DNA of 64,000 bases from Sinorhizobium garamanticum. Its GTDB lineage: Bacteria > Pseudomonadota > Alphaproteobacteria > Rhizobiales > Rhizobiaceae. Shown here piece after piece: positions 27,432 to 35,492 of this stretch; the stretch's first letter is position 1; every line of letters begins with the position of its first letter. The position numbers were made by a program, and so were the translations under genes. The notes below the pieces were generated by a model that saw only the letters and a list, made by a program, of their open reading frames with translations, did no database searches and was not told the DNA's origin. The stretch lies in NCBI RefSeq assembly GCF_029892065.1, contig NZ_CP120374.1, forward strand, positions 682,001 to 746,000, in the 5' to 3' direction.

Positions 27432-28367
27432 TCATTCAAACGTTGCCAGGCGTGTCGCCGCAATGTCGGCAAGGACCGAAAGCGCCAGCGAGGAGGAATC
27501 CCGCGCGGGGCCAAACATGCCGATCGGCGCCTTGAGCCGAGAAAAGCCGGTCACTCGGTGACCGAGCGCCGCCAATCGTTCGATCCGTCTACCGTGAGTT
27601 CTGGTGCTTCCGAGCGCGCCTATGTAGAAAGCCGGGCTCTCCATGGCGATTGGCAGAACCAGCATTTCCTTCTCAAGGTCGTGATGCAATACGACGACGG
27701 CTGAAAACGCGTCTATCTCCTGTCTGGCGATCCTGTCTGCCCTATTGATCGGCAAGAGCACGACGTCATAGCCGGCAACTTCTGCCAGTCTGGCGACGCT
27801 TTGCGCCTCAAGGGTCTGTCCCGAAATGACTACCCGGGTTTGCGGTCGATAAACCGATATGAAGTCTTCTCCGAGCCAGCCCGCCCGTCGAGGAGCCACC
27901 ACAGGAACCAAGGATTGCTTACTCGGCGAATAGCGCAGAGCCGCTCGCTGGCGTCGTTTCAGGTGATCGAGCACCAGTTCGAGGTTGTCGATCTCCCGCA
28001 GAATGTGAATGGCGACGGTTATCCCACCCCCGCAGGGCAAAACGATATCCATGAATGGCGACCCGTCGCCAAAGCTGACGGTGCGGTCGCGTCCTTCCCT
28101 CATCGCCTGCAGAGCTTCAAAGGCCACCGCTGCTTCAACGCACCCTCCGGATACATAGCCAGCGAAGCGGCCGTCGTCCGCGATGATGACGTGTGAGCCG
28201 AGCGCGCGTGCTGCCCCGCCCCGGATGCCGACAAGTGTCCCGATGGCCACAGGGCCACGCCTGAAGCTCTCGACAGCGAATGCAAGGAGTTCCGCCGGGT
28301 CATCGGCGTCAAACGCCCTTGTTGGAGCGGGCAAGACTTCGAGTCCAAACTCATTCTTCAAGGCCAA
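27432..28367 (-). CDS. xdhC: XdhC family molybdenum hydroxylase maturation protein
   Basis: A 311-residue XdhC/CoxF family protein. The N-terminal XdhC domain has [31 protein letters not shown] and LPCGGG. The C-terminal Rossmann-like domain has [18 protein letters not shown] and [14 protein letters not shown]. Such proteins bind the Mo cofactor, promote its sulfuration and insert it into xanthine-dehydrogenase-type enzymes. It lies 13 bp before moaA and on the same strand as the molybdopterin subunit gene at 31732, its presumed client. Confidence 0.92.
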   Translation of the reverse strand: MALKNEFGLEVLPAPTRAFDADDPAELLAFAVESFRRGPVAIGTLVGIRGGAARALGSHVIIADDGRFAGYVSGGCVEAAVAFEALQAMREGRDRTVSFGDGSPFMDIVLPCGGGITVAIHILREIDNLELVLDHLKRRQRAALRYSPSKQSLVPVVAPRRAGWLGEDFISVYRPQTRVVISGQTLEAQSVARLAEVAGYDVVLLPINRADRIARQEIDAFSAVVVLHHDLEKEMLVLPIAMESPAFYIGALGSTRTHGRRIERLAALGHRVTGFSRLKAPIGMFGPARDSSSLALSVLADIAATRLATFE

Positions 28368-28496
28368 TCCCCTGATTGTTGCTGTCGCGGTCGTTCACGC
28401 GATTGCCTCATTGGACGTCTCTGGGTTCCGCCGCTCTGGATCGGGCCGGCTAAGGCGATACGCGGCAACGAGGCCACCGCGCATCGCTAGACGACA

Positions 28497-29513
28497 TTAA
28501 ACCCTCAGCAGTGTCTTGATCGCGCGGCGCTCGTCCATCGCGCGATAACCTTCGGCGACGTCAGCGAGGGGAACCTCGAGATCGAAGACCTTTCCCGGAT
28601 TGATCTCACGGTTCAGCACCAGATCCATGAGGTAGGGGAGGTAGCGGCGGACGGGAGCTGGTCCGCCCATCAGGCTCTTCTGGGCAAAGAACAAGTTCTG
28701 TCCGTCGATCTGAACGCCATGCGGAACCCCGACAAAGCCGATATGCCCGCCGGGACGAGCGCAGTTCATCGCCTGCGTCATGGCTTCTTGCGTTCCTACG
28801 CATTCAAGAACGGATTCGGCGCCCACTCCGCCCGTCAGTTCCTTGATCCGGGCCACGCCTTCGTCGCCTCGTTCCGAGACGATATGTGTGGCTCCGAATT
28901 CAAGCGCGAGATCCTGGCGGCTTTTGTGGCGGCTCATGGCGATGATCTTCTCGGCTCCCATTTGCTTGGCGGAAAGCACGCCCATCAGGCCGACCGCACC
29001 GTCACCGACGACGACCGCCGTCGAGCCAGGCTGGACTCGTGCCGCATCAGCCGCATACCAGCCGGTACCAAGGACATCCGAAACGGCCAGAAGGCTCGGA
29101 ATGAGGTCATCGGACGGCATCTCCGGAGTTGCGACCAGAGTACCGTCAGCAAGTGGAATTCGGGCAAACGGCGCCTGCGCACCGGACATAAACTCCCGCT
29201 GTTCGCAGGAAGACGGGAAACCGAAGCGGCAATGCGGGCAGGTATTGTCGGAGATGCAGAATGATCCCACGACGAACTGGCCAGGTTTCACAGTCTTGAC
29301 CTCGTCGCCGACTTCGACGACGACGCCGCAATACTCATGCCCCATATGGGCCGGCCCACTCATCGGCTGGAGCCCACGGTAGGGCCAGAGATCGGAGCCG
29401 CAAACGCAAGACGCCGCCAACTTGATGATGGCGTCGGTGGGTTTTTGAATTCTTGGTTCGGCGACCTCCTCGCAACGGATATCGCCTTTGCCGTGCAGAA
29501 CCGTAGCCAGCAT
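28497..29513 (-). CDS. Zinc-dependent alcohol dehydrogenase
   Basis: A 338-residue medium-chain dehydrogenase. Catalytic zinc ligands are Cys in SCVCGSDLWPYRG and the HE pair in MGHEYCGVV. The structural zinc lobe has four Cys in CISDNTCPHCRFGFPSSC, and the coenzyme fold shows VVGDGAVGLMG. It starts MLATVLHGKGDIRCEEV, typical of the group. It oxidises an alcohol to an aldehyde, and the aldehyde could feed the molybdenum hydroxylase in the same gene row (inference). It lies 22 bp after the cyclophilin-like gene. Confidence 0.93.
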   Translation of the reverse strand: MLATVLHGKGDIRCEEVAEPRIQKPTDAIIKLAASCVCGSDLWPYRGLQPMSGPAHMGHEYCGVVVEVGDEVKTVKPGQFVVGSFCISDNTCPHCRFGFPSSCEQREFMSGAQAPFARIPLADGTLVATPEMPSDDLIPSLLAVSDVLGTGWYAADAARVQPGSTAVVVGDGAVGLMGVLSAKQMGAEKIIAMSRHKSRQDLALEFGATHIVSERGDEGVARIKELTGGVGAESVLECVGTQEAMTQAMNCARPGGHIGFVGVPHGVQIDGQNLFFAQKSLMGGPAPVRRYLPYLMDLVLNREINPGKVFDLEVPLADVAEGYRAMDERRAIKTLLRV

Positions 29514-29535
29514 GTTTCACTCCCTTTCGATGGTG

Positions 29536-29985
29536 TCAGGACAGACGCTCTATGTGAAGCGGAAATTCGCCGCGCGTCAGCAGCGGCTCGACGCCGCCAT
29601 CAATGCGACCGAGCCGAATGAGGTCTCTGGTGGAGACGTAATTTCCGTAGAAGAAGGCGAGATTGCCCCATGGGATGTAGTAGCAGAGGTCGCCTGGGGC
29701 CTCGTTGGGAAACGGCCCTCTTGCTTCCAGATTGAGCTTGCGCGGCAAGTAAGCAATCTTTTCGTTCGGGAAGTCCGAGAACGTCAGATCCAGTGGCAGC
29801 ATCGAGGCGAAGTCGCGGGCAGACGGATTGTCATAGAGTGTGGCCGTCACGTTGTGACCGGCGAAACCGAGGCGTACCTTCATACTCGTCTCCTTATTGG
29901 CCCACGCGAGAACCGGCAGAGCTGCGGCGACGACGCTTCCGTCGAGCAAAGTTCGGCGCGTAATCGAGGGGGCCGGCCGCTTCAT
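29536..29985 (-). CDS. Cyclophilin-like fold protein with Tat-like signal
   Basis: A 149-residue protein. Its N-terminus KRPAPSITRRTLLDGSVV is a probable twin-arginine signal, followed by a cyclophilin-like beta-barrel domain: VTATLYDNPSARDFASMLPL, then KIAYLPRKLNLE, and GDLCYYIPWGNLAFFYG. The family (cyclophilin_like) is small and of unknown biochemical role; proline isomerase activity is not established. The start ATG 29985 overlaps the MFS gene stop by ATGA. A paralogue with a Sec-type signal lies at 37458-37928. An exported location next to an oxidase and an exporter suggests a periplasmic partner, but this is inference. Confidence 0.85.
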   Translation of the reverse strand: MKRPAPSITRRTLLDGSVVAAALPVLAWANKETSMKVRLGFAGHNVTATLYDNPSARDFASMLPLDLTFSDFPNEKIAYLPRKLNLEARGPFPNEAPGDLCYYIPWGNLAFFYGNYVSTRDLIRLGRIDGGVEPLLTRGEFPLHIERLS

Positions 29986-31172
29986 TTCGAACGGTGCCAA
30001 TCAATCCACGCCGTCCAGGCGGCCGCCGACGATCCGACCAGAAGAACGGCGGCCAAGGCGAACGAGCTCCACCACCCGCTCCAGTCGAACAAGAAACCAC
30101 CAGCCGCCGCTCCAGCGGTAATGGCAAACTGGATGACAGCCACCTGGAGGCCCCCGCCCGCTTCTGCGTCATCGTGCAGAACTCTGCTCAGCCAGGTTCT
30201 CCATCCGACAGGCGCGGCCGTGCCAAAAAAGCCCCATGCTATTAGAAGGCCAGCGACGGCGATCTTCGTCGAAGCGAATGCCACGAGCACTGCAGCTATC
30301 GCCGCCATGACAAGGGGAATGACAACCACGATCGAGTAAAGACGCGTGGCAAGCAGTGAACTGATGGTCCAAGTCCCGGCGACACCGGCGAGCCCCATCA
30401 GGAGAAGCACCATCGACAAGGCGGAAACCGAGTAGCCTGAGACAGACTCGAGAAAGGGTCTGAGATAGGTGAAGAGGGCGAACTGCCCCATGAACAGCAA
30501 CAGGATTGCGGTCATGCCCATTGCGACCTGCCTGCGCTTGAGCAGGCGGAAAACATTGCCGGATGCGGTTCTCTGGCGCGGCGGTAGCGAGGGCATGCTC
30601 AGCCATTGCCAGACAAGCGCTATCAGCGCCAAAGGCACCACGAAAAAGAACGCGCCGCGCCATCCGATGTAGTCACCCAGAAAGCTGCCCAGCGGCGCGG
30701 ATATTGTCGCCGCAATCGCGTTTCCGGCATTCAGCATCGCAAGGCCCTTCGGCACGGCGCTTTGCGGCAGGAGGCGCATGACAATTGCGGTAGACATCGA
30801 CCAGAAGCCCCCAATCGCGACACCAAGCAGCGCACGACCGATCATCAGGATCGTGTAGTTGGGGGCAAACGCTACGATCAGGCCCGAGGCGACCAGCAGA
30901 AACGAAAACGATGAAAGGACAATCTTGCGATCAACGCTCCGTGTGATCCCTGCGATGAACAGGCTCGTTGTCACGGCGAACAGTCCCGAGATCGAAATTG
31001 CCTGTCCGGCCTGACCCTCGGTCATTACCAGATCGCGTGCGATCGGCGTCAGAAGGCTGACCGGCATGAACTCGGAGGCGATTAGAACCGCGACGCACAG
31101 CGCCATCGAAAAAACGGCACCCCAGGCAGCGACCGGGCTCGTCAAACTTTTCTCGTAGGTCACCTGTGTCAT
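29982..31172 (-). CDS. MFS transporter (DHA1-type)
   Basis: A 396-residue protein with twelve hydrophobic segments and the DHA1/AraJ-like drug-efflux pattern: SEFMPVSLLTPIARDLVMTE near the start, GRALLGVAIGGFWS in segment 4-5 and LNAGNAIAATISAPLGSFLG in the next. It probably exports a small molecule or sugar using the proton gradient. It shares its end with the cyclophilin-like gene and lies 188 bp after the cytochrome gene. Its substrate is unknown. Confidence 0.93.
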   Translation of the reverse strand: MTQVTYEKSLTSPVAAWGAVFSMALCVAVLIASEFMPVSLLTPIARDLVMTEGQAGQAISISGLFAVTTSLFIAGITRSVDRKIVLSSFSFLLVASGLIVAFAPNYTILMIGRALLGVAIGGFWSMSTAIVMRLLPQSAVPKGLAMLNAGNAIAATISAPLGSFLGDYIGWRGAFFFVVPLALIALVWQWLSMPSLPPRQRTASGNVFRLLKRRQVAMGMTAILLLFMGQFALFTYLRPFLESVSGYSVSALSMVLLLMGLAGVAGTWTISSLLATRLYSIVVVIPLVMAAIAAVLVAFASTKIAVAGLLIAWGFFGTAAPVGWRTWLSRVLHDDAEAGGGLQVAVIQFAITAGAAAGGFLFDWSGWWSSFALAAVLLVGSSAAAWTAWIDWHRSK

Positions 31173-31360
31173 GATGTTCGCCCTTCAGCTCAGGGGGTTT
31201 TCTCCCGTCCCAACTGACTAGCACTCTGGAGGCAATCGAATTACCCGCCGCGGTTCGCTTGCATTAATCGAAGTGGCGCATAAATCTGAGACAGATCGAA
31301 GTCGGCAGGTGGCGACATCGCGCAACGACGTCGCCACCACGCCAGTTCGTTTTCCAAGCC

Positions 31361-31735
31361 CTAGTGCGAGCCGAGGAACTCGATAATCGCGCGCCGCTCC
31401 TCCGCGTTGTTGAAGCGCTGCGTCATGCGCGTTCCGCGCACCATCGCGCCCGGGCTTGTCAGGAACGTCTCCAAGGTTTCCGGCGTCCAGGTCACGCCGG
31501 CTCCTTTGAGGGCGGGAGAATACTTGAAGCCCTCGATACTTCCTGCCGACCGGCCGATCACACCCTGCAGATGAGGTCCAACGCCGTTTCGAGTGGTGGC
31601 AAGTTGATGGCAGGCGCCGCAGCGCTGCTGAAATAGCCGCTCGCCTGGCGCGGCATCCGTTGCTTGGGAATGGGCAGGCGCAGCGATGGCTGTCACTATG
31701 AGAGAAGCCAATGAGGCAAGGATGAGCGTCTTCAA
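31361..31735 (-). CDS. c-type cytochrome
   Basis: A 124-residue class I cytochrome c with a Sec signal (LASLASLIVTAIAAPAHS). The heme motif CGACH is at residues 39-43 and a distal Met lies in MVRGTRM. It is a small monoheme electron carrier in the periplasm. The ATG overlaps the stop of the molybdopterin subunit gene by four bases, so it very likely takes electrons from that oxidoreductase, as in isoquinoline-oxidoreductase-like and aldehyde dehydrogenase complexes that use cytochrome c rather than NAD. Confidence 0.95.
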   Translation of the reverse strand: MKTLILASLASLIVTAIAAPAHSQATDAAPGERLFQQRCGACHQLATTRNGVGPHLQGVIGRSAGSIEGFKYSPALKGAGVTWTPETLETFLTSPGAMVRGTRMTQRFNNAEERRAIIEFLGSH

Positions 31736-33978
31736 CCGTCGACTTCCTTGAGTTCGAGTTTGGACAGGGGCAGGCTGCGGATGCGCTTGCCGGCGAGCAC
31801 GGACAGAGCGTTGGCCACCGCCGGTGGAACACCGGGCAGGCCCGGTTCGCCGATACCGCCCATGGGCGCACCGCTTTCTACGATCCGGACATGGACACGC
31901 GGCATGCGATCCGGCGTCAGGATCTGATAGCCGTCGTAGTTACGCGCTTGCGGCATGCCGTCGACGTAGACCACTTCCTCAAGGAGGGCCGACGAAAGCC
32001 CGAGAGCGACGGCCGAATTCATCTGAGCTTCGATGATTGCGGGATTGACGATGCTGCCCGGATCGATCGCCACCCACACATCGTGAACGGCAATGTCACC
32101 TTCCCGCAGCGATACTTCGGCGATCGTCGCAACCTCGCTGCCAAAGGGTGAAGCCATGGCAACCCCTCTCGCCCGCCGGGTGCCGTCTTCGGCAACAAAC
32201 GGGCCGCGCTTCCACCCGCCGGCGAGATCGGCGACAGCCTCCAGAAGCGTCCTGTGACGCGGACTGCCGGCCAGGAGACGATGGCGCAACTCGTAAGGGT
32301 CCTGCTGGCCTGCATCTGCCAACTCATCGAGGAACGTCTCGTAGAAGAAGTCGTTCATCGAGTGACCGACGGAACGCCAGAAGCCGATGATGGCGGGATC
32401 ATCCACGTGGATCTGGCCGACACGCCGGTTCGGGATCGCATAGACTTTGCCGGCGATACCCTCGACGGCGGAGCTGTCGACTTTATCGGGCTGGCGACCA
32501 AACCAGCGGCCCGTGGGTCCTTCTCCGACCGCGACCGCTGAGAGTGCCACCGGCGTGCCGCTGGCATCAAGTCCGCCACGGAAACGGACCGCCGCCATCG
32601 GCCTAAGCGCGTCACGCAGGAATTCCTCCTCACGGCTCCAAAGGAGCTTGATCGGACGCCCTACCGCCTTCGCAAGCTGGATAGCCTGCGGATACGGATT
32701 CGCTGTCTGATAGAGAAAATGCCGCCCGAAGAAGCCCCCCAGCATCGGCGAGTGAATGATGACTTTTTCCGGAGGAATGCCTGCGACCTTCGCGGCATCG
32801 CCCTGGAACATCTCCGGAGCCTGGTTGGGAAGCCAGAGCTCGAGTGACTCATCCTCGTTCCAGCGTGCGAGCGCCGATGGCGGTTCGAGCTGTCCGTGCA
32901 CCAGATAGGGGGCATCGTAGACCGCCTCGACCACACGCGTTGCACCTGCAAGTGCGCCGGTCGCATCTCCTTCTGTTTCAAAGGCTACACCGTCGCCCGA
33001 CGTGGCCTTCAACTTTGCCATATGGGCTTCTGACGAGAAATCGGCCGGCATCGGGTGCGAAGCCGTGGAAGCGGTGTCGGTCCAGGTGACCTGCAAGGTC
33101 TCGACAGCGCGTCGAGCGCGCCACCAACTGGTCGCGACCACGGCAACTGCGCCCGGAAGTCTGTGGATGGAGTGGAAGCCGGGCATGCCACGTACGTCAG
33201 CTTCGTTCTGCATTGACTCTGGCTCGCCGCCAAGCCGCGGGCTGTGCTGGACGGCTGCGTAGAGCATCCCGTCGATCTTCTGATCGATCGAGTATTTCGC
33301 TTTGCCCGTCGATTTGTCACGCGCGTCAAGCCGTGCGAACGGCTTGCCGATCCATCGGAAGTTCGCCCGATCACGCAGGGGGACATCCGCGGGCAATGGC
33401 AGTCCGGCGGCGGCGTCGGCTATCTCGCCGTAAGGGATAGTGCGACTTGAGGCCGCGTGGATGACTTTACCCGGTTCGGTCGAAAGCTCGGATACTGGCA
33501 CGCCAAACTTTTCCGCCGCCGCCTGCAGCAGCATATGACGTGCGGAAGCACCGAGCTTACGCATTGTGTCGTAGCTCATGCGGACGGACATGCTGCCGCC
33601 CGTGAAACGTCCACCCCCGGTCAGGAGATAATCGGGACCGGGAGGCGCTCCCTCCACGACGAAATTCGTAGGATCAACGTCAAGCTCCTCGCCGACGATC
33701 TGCGCCATGGCAGTAAAGATCCCCTGCCCCCCTTCGATGAAGGCACTGCGGAAAAAAACGCTGCTATCGGGCCGGATCTCCAGGAATGCGGCAACGCGGG
33801 AGCCTGGTGTGACAGATTCTGGGGCGGCCGCTAGCGCGCGGGTCCGGCCCGCCGGAAGCGTAACCCCAAGAACAAGCGCGCCCAGCGATGCGCCAAGAAA
33901 GCCGCGACGGGATACCTTGAAAGGCTTGCCGTTCTCGCTGGCCAAAACTTCGGGAGCAATTGGTGTCATGTCGTTCAC
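31732..33978 (-). CDS. Molybdopterin-binding subunit, xanthine dehydrogenase/aldehyde oxidase family
   Basis: A 748-residue molybdenum hydroxylase large subunit of the IorB type. A Tat signal sits unusually far inside (SRRGFLGASLG at residues 23-33). It contains RWIGKPFARLDARDKSTGKA, SPMLGGFFGRHF and GFWRSVGHSMNDFFYETFLD, and near the end GGIGEPGLPGVPPAVANAL with the catalytic Glu. It lacks FAD and Fe-S domains, which are supplied by the 2Fe-2S subunit (33991) and the cytochrome (31361). The complex hydroxylates a heterocycle or oxidises an aldehyde in the periplasm; the substrate is not evident. Length fits the family. Confidence 0.94.
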   Translation of the reverse strand: MNDMTPIAPEVLASENGKPFKVSRRGFLGASLGALVLGVTLPAGRTRALAAAPESVTPGSRVAAFLEIRPDSSVFFRSAFIEGGQGIFTAMAQIVGEELDVDPTNFVVEGAPPGPDYLLTGGGRFTGGSMSVRMSYDTMRKLGASARHMLLQAAAEKFGVPVSELSTEPGKVIHAASSRTIPYGEIADAAAGLPLPADVPLRDRANFRWIGKPFARLDARDKSTGKAKYSIDQKIDGMLYAAVQHSPRLGGEPESMQNEADVRGMPGFHSIHRLPGAVAVVATSWWRARRAVETLQVTWTDTASTASHPMPADFSSEAHMAKLKATSGDGVAFETEGDATGALAGATRVVEAVYDAPYLVHGQLEPPSALARWNEDESLELWLPNQAPEMFQGDAAKVAGIPPEKVIIHSPMLGGFFGRHFLYQTANPYPQAIQLAKAVGRPIKLLWSREEEFLRDALRPMAAVRFRGGLDASGTPVALSAVAVGEGPTGRWFGRQPDKVDSSAVEGIAGKVYAIPNRRVGQIHVDDPAIIGFWRSVGHSMNDFFYETFLDELADAGQQDPYELRHRLLAGSPRHRTLLEAVADLAGGWKRGPFVAEDGTRRARGVAMASPFGSEVATIAEVSLREGDIAVHDVWVAIDPGSIVNPAIIEAQMNSAVALGLSSALLEEVVYVDGMPQARNYDGYQILTPDRMPRVHVRIVESGAPMGGIGEPGLPGVPPAVANALSVLAGKRIRSLPLSKLELKEVDG

Positions 33979-33990
33979 GGTGCACTCCGA

Positions 33991-34437
33991 TTAAGCTTGA
34001 GCGGCGTCGCGGACGGCCGCGGCGATCGAATTGTAGGTGCCACAGCGACAGAGGTTGACCATCGCGCCTGCAATGTCCTCGTCATTGGGTTTGGGCGTTT
34101 GCTTCAGGAGAGCGGTTGCCGCCATGACCTGGCCGGACTGGCAGTAGCCGCATTGGGCAACCTGGTTGGAGACCCAGGCCTCGACGACCTTTTGACCGAC
34201 CGGATCATCGGCAACTGCTTCGATCGTCATGATCTCGGTGCCGGCGACGCTTTCTACAGGTGTGACGCAAGACCGCGTCGCCTGCCCATCGACAAGCACC
34301 GTGCAGGCGCCGCATTGGGCGAGCCCGCAACCATATTTCGTGCCCGTCATTCCGAGCTCGTCTCGGAGAACCCAAAGCAGCGGCGTATCGGGCTCGATGT
34401 CGACCTGATGTTTTGTCCCATTGATGGTGAGTTCCAT
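33991..34437 (-). CDS. (2Fe-2S)-binding subunit of the molybdenum hydroxylase
   Basis: A 148-residue small subunit. A plant-ferredoxin-type cluster uses Cys37, Cys42, Cys45 and Cys57 (YGCGLAQCGACTVLVD, TRSC). The C-terminal four-helix domain holds a second cluster (QCGYCQSG, NLCRCGTY). It passes electrons from the molybdenum centre to the cytochrome. It is the first gene of the operon, 12 bp before the large subunit gene, and is divergent from a LysR gene. It has no signal peptide, so it presumably travels with the Tat-targeted large subunit (inference). Confidence 0.96.
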   Translation of the reverse strand: MELTINGTKHQVDIEPDTPLLWVLRDELGMTGTKYGCGLAQCGACTVLVDGQATRSCVTPVESVAGTEIMTIEAVADDPVGQKVVEAWVSNQVAQCGYCQSGQVMAATALLKQTPKPNDEDIAGAMVNLCRCGTYNSIAAAVRDAAQA

Positions 34438-34541
34438 AGTGGTCTCCTCGGGTTGCGCGTGACGGCCTCAAAACAGAGCCGAACTGTCTCACCGCACACG
34501 CTACCAAAGGACACGGCTATGGATTAGTTGCCGTGTTTCAC

Positions 34542-34559
34542 TTACATTTATCGATGTAA
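34542..34559. promoter_or_regulatory. Inverted repeat in the divergent lysR/oxidoreductase promoter region
   Basis: TTACAT-TTATCG-ATGTAA, perfect 6-bp arms, lies 37 bp upstream of the lysR start and 105 bp upstream of the 2Fe-2S gene. It is a likely binding site for the adjacent LysR protein and differs from the TATAA boxes of the first cluster. Confidence 0.6.
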
Positions 34560-34595
34560 ACCATAAATCAGCTAATGCGGACCAAGTGAGCATCG

Positions 34596-35492
34596 ATGGC
34601 CAGAGAAGACTTCAACGACCTCTTATGGTTCCTCGCAGTTGCCGAGGAGCGCAACTTCACGAAAGCGGCCGCCAAACTTGGTATAACCCAGTCGACGCTA
34701 AGTCACACGATCAAGCGGCTCGAAACCCGAATGGGGCTGAGACTGCTGACGCGGACCACTCGAAGCGTTGCGCTGACCGAAGCCGGTGATCGCGTGTTTC
34801 ATTCGTTGTCGCCGAGGATATCCGCCATCAGGAGCGATCTGGCAGCGCTTACGGCCTTGCGGGACATGCCGTCGGGCACAATCAGGATCACGCTGTCTGA
34901 TCATGCTTTGGAAACCATCGTTTGGCCTAAGCTAAAGCCGATACTGTCGAAATATCCCGACATCAAGATCGAGCTGAGCCGGGACAATGGCCTGCGCAAC
35001 ATCGTCGAGGATGGCTTCGACGCCGGCGTTCGGCTGGGCGAGAGCATCGAGAAAGACATGATCGCGGTCAGAATTGGACCAGACTGGCGAATGTTGGCGG
35101 TGGCCTCGCGAGAGTATCTTGCCGGTCGGTCGGCTCCCCAGCATCCGCAAGATTTAATGCAGCACGACTGCATCAATATGCGCCAGGCAACCGGCGGGGG
35201 GCTCTATACCTGGGAATTTGAGAAGAACGGGCAGGAACTTCGCGTCAGGGTGGACGGGCAACTCACGTTCAACACTTCTTATCCCATGGTAGACGCCGCC
35301 CTGGCAGGTCACGGCATAGCCTATTTGCCGGAAGATCTGGCTTCCGAGCATATCGAGGCCGGACGTCTGGTCGCGCTTCTTTCTGACTGGTCTCCGCCGT
35401 TTCCTGGTTACTATATCTACTATCCAAGCCGGCATCAGAACTCGCCGGCATTCAAGGTGGTGGTGGACGCATTGCGACATCAAAGATCGTAG
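34596..35492 (+). CDS. LysR family transcriptional regulator
   Basis: A 298-residue LysR-type regulator of the CrgA/DmlR-like branch. The winged helix-turn-helix is at residues ~5-63 (LWFLAVAEERNFTKAAAKLG, TQSTLSHTIKRLE). It has the typical linker LLTRTTRSVALTEAGDR and an effector domain with DAGVRLGESIEKDMIAVRIG. It is divergent from the molybdenum hydroxylase operon, which it probably controls through the repeat at 34542. It is only distantly related to the two paralogous regulators in the first cluster. It overlaps the convergent cyclase gene by 41 bp at the 3' end. Confidence 0.94.
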   Translation: MAREDFNDLLWFLAVAEERNFTKAAAKLGITQSTLSHTIKRLETRMGLRLLTRTTRSVALTEAGDRVFHSLSPRISAIRSDLAALTALRDMPSGTIRITLSDHALETIVWPKLKPILSKYPDIKIELSRDNGLRNIVEDGFDAGVRLGESIEKDMIAVRIGPDWRMLAVASREYLAGRSAPQHPQDLMQHDCINMRQATGGGLYTWEFEKNGQELRVRVDGQLTFNTSYPMVDAALAGHGIAYLPEDLASEHIEAGRLVALLSDWSPPFPGYYIYYPSRHQNSPAFKVVVDALRHQRS

